This document shows positions 60,139 to 64,000 of a DNA stretch of 64,000 bases, in pieces. The translations under genes and the position numbers were made by a program. Numbering within the stretch: position 1 is the stretch's first letter; each line of letters starts with the position of its first letter. The notes under the pieces are model-generated. The model did no database searches, was not told where the DNA came from, and worked only from the letters and a program-made list of their open reading frames with translations. The stretch covers positions 1,178,001 through 1,242,000 of the forward strand of contig FMBT01000290.1 of assembly GCA_900095095.1 (NCBI GenBank), in the 5' to 3' direction. This DNA is from Fragilariopsis cylindrus CCMP1102. Lineage: Eukaryota; Bacillariophyta; Bacillariophyceae; Bacillariales; Bacillariaceae.

Positions 60139-62895
60139 ATGAGTGGTGTTAATAGAAATAATTTTCTAAGATTTCGACGGTTATCGTCGTCGTCATCGTC
60201 AAGTAATCATAATAATAATAATATACAAGGCGTGCAAGAACAAGGTGTACAGCAGCAAGATCAAAAATCTTTATCATTACTAGCGTCATCGGCATCGTCA
60301 TCGTCCGCATCCGCATCCGCATCCGCATCATCGTCGTCGACTAATAATACTACTACTACTAGTAGTAGTAGTAGTAGTAGTAGGGTAGAAAAGATGGTAT
60401 TATGCGATACGAATCATCCGGTGGAAAATGAAAAGAAAAAGGAGGCGAGAGAAGAGGATACAGAATTAAACGAAATAAGTCACGGTAGTCGTCGCGGATG
60501 GAATCTGAAAAAGAAAAATAGGCGTAGTAGAGATACTACCGCCGGTACTAATAGTACTGCGGCTATTACCTCCAGTAGTAGTAGTACTTTGGGTATTAGT
60601 CGTAACGATGACGTCAATGATGGCGACGACGATGACAGTAGGAGTACCAACAACAACAAAAATAAGAGAATGAAATTTGATGGCGGTGAAAGCAACAGCA
60701 ACAACAACCACAGGGAGGACGAAGACGAAGACGGACGACGAGAAGACAAAACTACTAACGTTAGTAGTAGTAGTAATAGTAGTCCTGATAATGTGGATGA
60801 TGGAGTAACAGTAATATTGAAAAAAAAGGATGTACCAAAAGAATTAGTAGATACAAATTATGGCAAAGAATCGAAATATTGGCAGTCATTAAATGATGTA
60901 TTACAATTAAAAAGAACAGATCGTAGACAATCATTAGGATCTGATTCATCTGATTATGATTATGAGTCATCCTCTGACTCTGAATCGGAAGAGGAATGTA
61001 ATGAGAATGATTCGGACAATGATAATGATGATAATGATAATGGCGATTCTCATAAATCGGAAGGAGGAAAGAAGAAGAAGAAGAAGAAGAGCAAGATAAA
61101 AAAAGAAAAACGTTCTCGTTCGAAATCATTAAAAAGAATATTAGCTCGTGCTCGTGCACGTTCATTATCAAGATCACAATCCCAATCCGAATCCCAATCA
61201 GCAGTGGTAGTACAAAATTCAAAATCTACAAATTCAAAATCTACTGAATCTACTGAATTATCGTCAAAATTATCATCTCATCAAACAAGTTATTCGAGAT
61301 CATCGAAGTCAAAGTCAAAATCATTACCATTCGAGGATACTATTGCGACTACGACGACGACGACAACAACGTCGAAGAAGAAGAAGAATCCTCCTCCATC
61401 TCCTCCTGTCAATAATAGTACTTCTAGTAGACGACCACAACGTCGTCGACGTAAGAACAGTATTGCCAGCAGTCGTGCTACTACTACACATAACAACGAT
61501 GAGGATGATGATGATATTGATGCATTCGATATTGATGTGGATGATTTTGTGGTATTGAATGTAAGTCCATCAATTGTTGCTGCTACAACTGCTGCAAGAC
61601 AACAACGTCGTAGTACTAGTAGTAGAAATCGTAGTCCTGCAAAAGCAGAAGCTGCAAATGATCATGGTGACAATGATGATGATGATGATGATGAGACATG
61701 GGATGAAATGTATCAACATTTAGCTAAATTCTACAAGAAGTATGGTCATTGTAAGGTTACTAAAGAATTAGATATATTAGTAAAGAGAAAGAAGAATGGT
61801 CGTTCACAACAATATGGTGAATTAAAAAAATCATTGCAATATTGGGTAACCTATCAACATCGACGTATGAGACCGGAAATCAAACATCGTGGTGGGGCAC
61901 GTAATCTAAGTCTAAGAGAAGAAAAATTATTAAATGAACTGAATTTTTGTAAATTTGAATACAAAGAAACTGTACAAGAATTTGATAATTTTTTTTGGTA
62001 GACGTATTGCCAAAAAATTTGATTTTTACAAGATGATGGTATAGAAACAACACAAATTTATTTTGGTACTGTTGGTAGAATATCATCTATATCAAATAAA
62101 GTAAGTGTTAGTTACTATTTTAGTTTTTGCCATGCTGGCGTCGTCATTGCCCTGCTTACTATCAACTCAAAAAAAATCTAACAAAACCCGCCTTTTCCTT
62201 TTCCTCCTTTCCTTCCTCTTACCTACTATTTTGCTGCTGCTATTGCTGTTTATTGTATCTTGTAATTGTAATTATTCATAGTGGGTACGTATTAATTATG
62301 ATGATGGTGATAGGAAGATCTTGATACAACACATTTAATGTATGGATTACATTTATATAAAAAATATTCAAATCAAGATATTAATAAACAACCAGCAACA
62401 ACAACAACAAGTAGTGCTGCTTCTGATGCTGATGTTCAGGCTGATGCTATTGATGTTGATGGCAACAACGAACGTATAAGTAGTAGTACTCCTATTACTA
62501 AACGTCGTCTTGCTCGTCAAGGGGGTGTCAAACAATGTATTCATCAAAATGCTGGTACTGATAATGATATATTGGTATCATCTACTTGGACTACATCCTG
62601 TGGCAACATAAAGTATGCTACAAATATTCTACTTGAAGCTGATAAGAAGAAGAATTCGAATGAAACGAAAACCATCGATCGTGTCGTCCTCGTTGATGAG
62701 GACAAGGACAAGCACATCATGATAGAAAAAGTAAACGACGACTACGACGATCATCATGATGTTTTGGTAGAAGGAGAAGGGCGTAGTAGAGCTGATTATG
62801 ACGACGAAAATAATAATAAAAAACCTGCTGCTGTGCAAAAGAAAAGAAAAGCTTCCTCTACTGCTGCTGCTGCACATCATCGTTCATCAGAATGA
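60139..62895 (+). CDS. Helicase-associated-domain / tudor-like protein, frame-disrupted 3' part
   Basis: The first frame (60139-62001, 620 aa) has Ser, Asn, Asp and Arg low-complexity for 500 residues and then a helicase-associated domain: WDEMYQHLAKFYKKYGHCKV, YWVTYQHRRMRPE and LSLREEKLLNELNFCKFEY. The tail continues into an SH3/tudor-like module: GRRIAKKFD, TTQIYFGTVGRISSI, then after an intron at 62101-62281 (GTAAGT ... TTCATAG) WVRINYDDGD. To reach it the frame must lose one T of T8 (61989-61996), regain one base near 62032 and one near 62312. The open frame from there to 62895 is low-complexity, ending in TAAAAHHRSSE. Helicase-associated proteins are greatly expanded in diatoms and probably nuclear. 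Confidence 0.6.
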
Positions 62896-64000
62896 AAATT
62901 TATGTTAGATCCTGATGATGACAATGGTGATGATATGATGATGAATTAGAAGATGTACCGATGAAGAAGAAAATGACTATAACAACGATAATGATAATGG
63001 TAAAGACGACAGTCCCGAAAAAAATAAAAGTTGTTCATTCCATCAGTTATAGTAATTCTTCTAAATTCCAGAAGATGATGATAAAGAAACGACAACGACG
63101 AACCTTACCTACTATTGCTACATCCTCCAGAAATAGGAATATGAAGAACAGCGACAGCGACAGCTACAACGACAGCGATAATAACATCAACAACAGGAAG
63201 ATAGATGATTCATTGTATGATGGAGAAGAAGAAGAAAATCCGATGACAACTACGACGGCGGATACGAAGTCGACAGCGACAATGACGACGACGATCACGA
63301 TAAAGATGCTACTACTGCAACTACAAGTGTAAAGAATGAAGGAGAAGAAAAAGAAGATGTGCACGAGGACGATTATGCTGCCCGTGCTACTACTGCTAGT
63401 AGTAAAGCAGCGACAACTGCCCCTATGAATGATGAATATTATCATGATTCTAGTGATGATGAGGCTATTATAAATAAAATGACATTTATTTCTCCTCCTC
63501 CTACTTCTGCTGCAGCTGCTGCAGCTGGTATTGGTACCAACATTGATGATAATACGAAAACGATAGGTCGTTATTTCTATTCTTTTGGTAATAACAGTAA
63601 TGGTAATCCTGCTGACACTGGCACTGCTGCTGACACTGCTGCTACTGTTCCCACTCTTGCCAAGATTACTAATGCTCAATATGCTGGACAACGATCTGCT
63701 GAAGGAACATTTAATGCAGCATCATCTGCATCATCAGTAGCAGTAGCGAATCAGAAAATGAAGGCGCAACGAGAAATCATTACTATTGACACTACCGATG
63801 AGGAGGATAATGCCAATGCCAACGAAGATAATGATAATGATATCCACATGACTGCCAATAATCTCAGTCTCAATATCGCTTTAGCAGCAATGGATCATGA
63901 CCAATATAATAACAATACGACATTAGCAAAGCAGCAGCTGCAGGTGCACCCGCACGCGCGGGATCATCAACGTCATCAACAGCATCTTCAGCAGCATCAG
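62896..64000 (+). pseudogene. Frame-broken continuation, runs off the window
   Basis: Asp, Glu, Asn and Thr-rich coding-like sequence continues in alternating frames: LDPDDDNGDD, EEENDYNNDNDNGKDD, SDSYNDSDNNINN. A frame stays open from about 63218 to the end of the window (DEYYHDSSDDEAIINKMTF, IREIITIDTTDEED-like blocks). Changes of frame occur near 62895, 62945, 62960 and 63232, mostly at short A or T runs. Either the gene has decayed or the region contains errors. Confidence 0.45.

Overview
The window looks like nuclear DNA of a unicellular stramenopile alga, most probably a diatom. The support is indirect. Genes are compact with few short GT-AG introns (about 110-340 nt). Proteins carry long Ser, Asn, Asp and Gln runs. 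Two leaders end in an A-F junction after a signal peptide (AHAF, ADAF), which resembles diatom plastid presequences. A helicase-associated-domain protein, a FGH-GSNOR fusion and a jacalin-like protein with a recurrent algal C-terminal domain also fit. I found no rRNA, tRNA, CRISPR or bacterial operon structure.

Layout. 0-2.6 kb: a tandem pair of small three-helix membrane proteins duplicated with their promoters. 2.8-13.8 kb: a sulfatase (-), a jacalin-like protein (+), a secreted thioredoxin-like/TSP1/beta-propeller protein (-, three exons) and a methyltransferase (+). 14-19 kb: mostly non-coding repeat-like DNA around a secreted 305-aa protein (+). 19.3-20 kb: a COA5/PET191-like twin CX9C protein with tiny 5' exons. 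21.3-25.4 kb: an ankyrin protein flanked by frame-broken gene remnants, a 64-bp minisatellite and a secreted protein with two six-cysteine repeats. 25.9-30.8 kb: a five-exon gene for a 1407-aa Gln-rich protein. 32-37.6 kb: a MATH/BTB/SAP protein and the FGH-GSNOR fusion. 38-40.3 kb: satellite-like repeats. 40.7-49.6 kb: a PP2C phosphatase, a 4F5/zinc-finger protein, a P-loop kinase-like protein and a TMEM70-like protein.

50.04-59.71 kb: a 9.67-kb DNA transposon. It has perfect 13-bp terminal inverted repeats, lies between two TTAA copies, and carries a Mutator-like transposase plus at least four genes of unknown function. It is the most novel item here. Two of its genes are broken by single-base frameshifts, so this copy may be decaying. 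60.1-64 kb: a helicase-associated-domain gene whose 3' part has many single-base frame breaks; it runs off the window.

Functionally, the recognisable host genes cover formaldehyde/S-nitrosoglutathione metabolism (fusion enzyme), mitochondrial respiratory assembly (COA5-like, TMEM70-like), secreted or cell-surface proteins, and signalling. Neighbouring genes share no obvious pathway, as expected for a eukaryotic chromosome.
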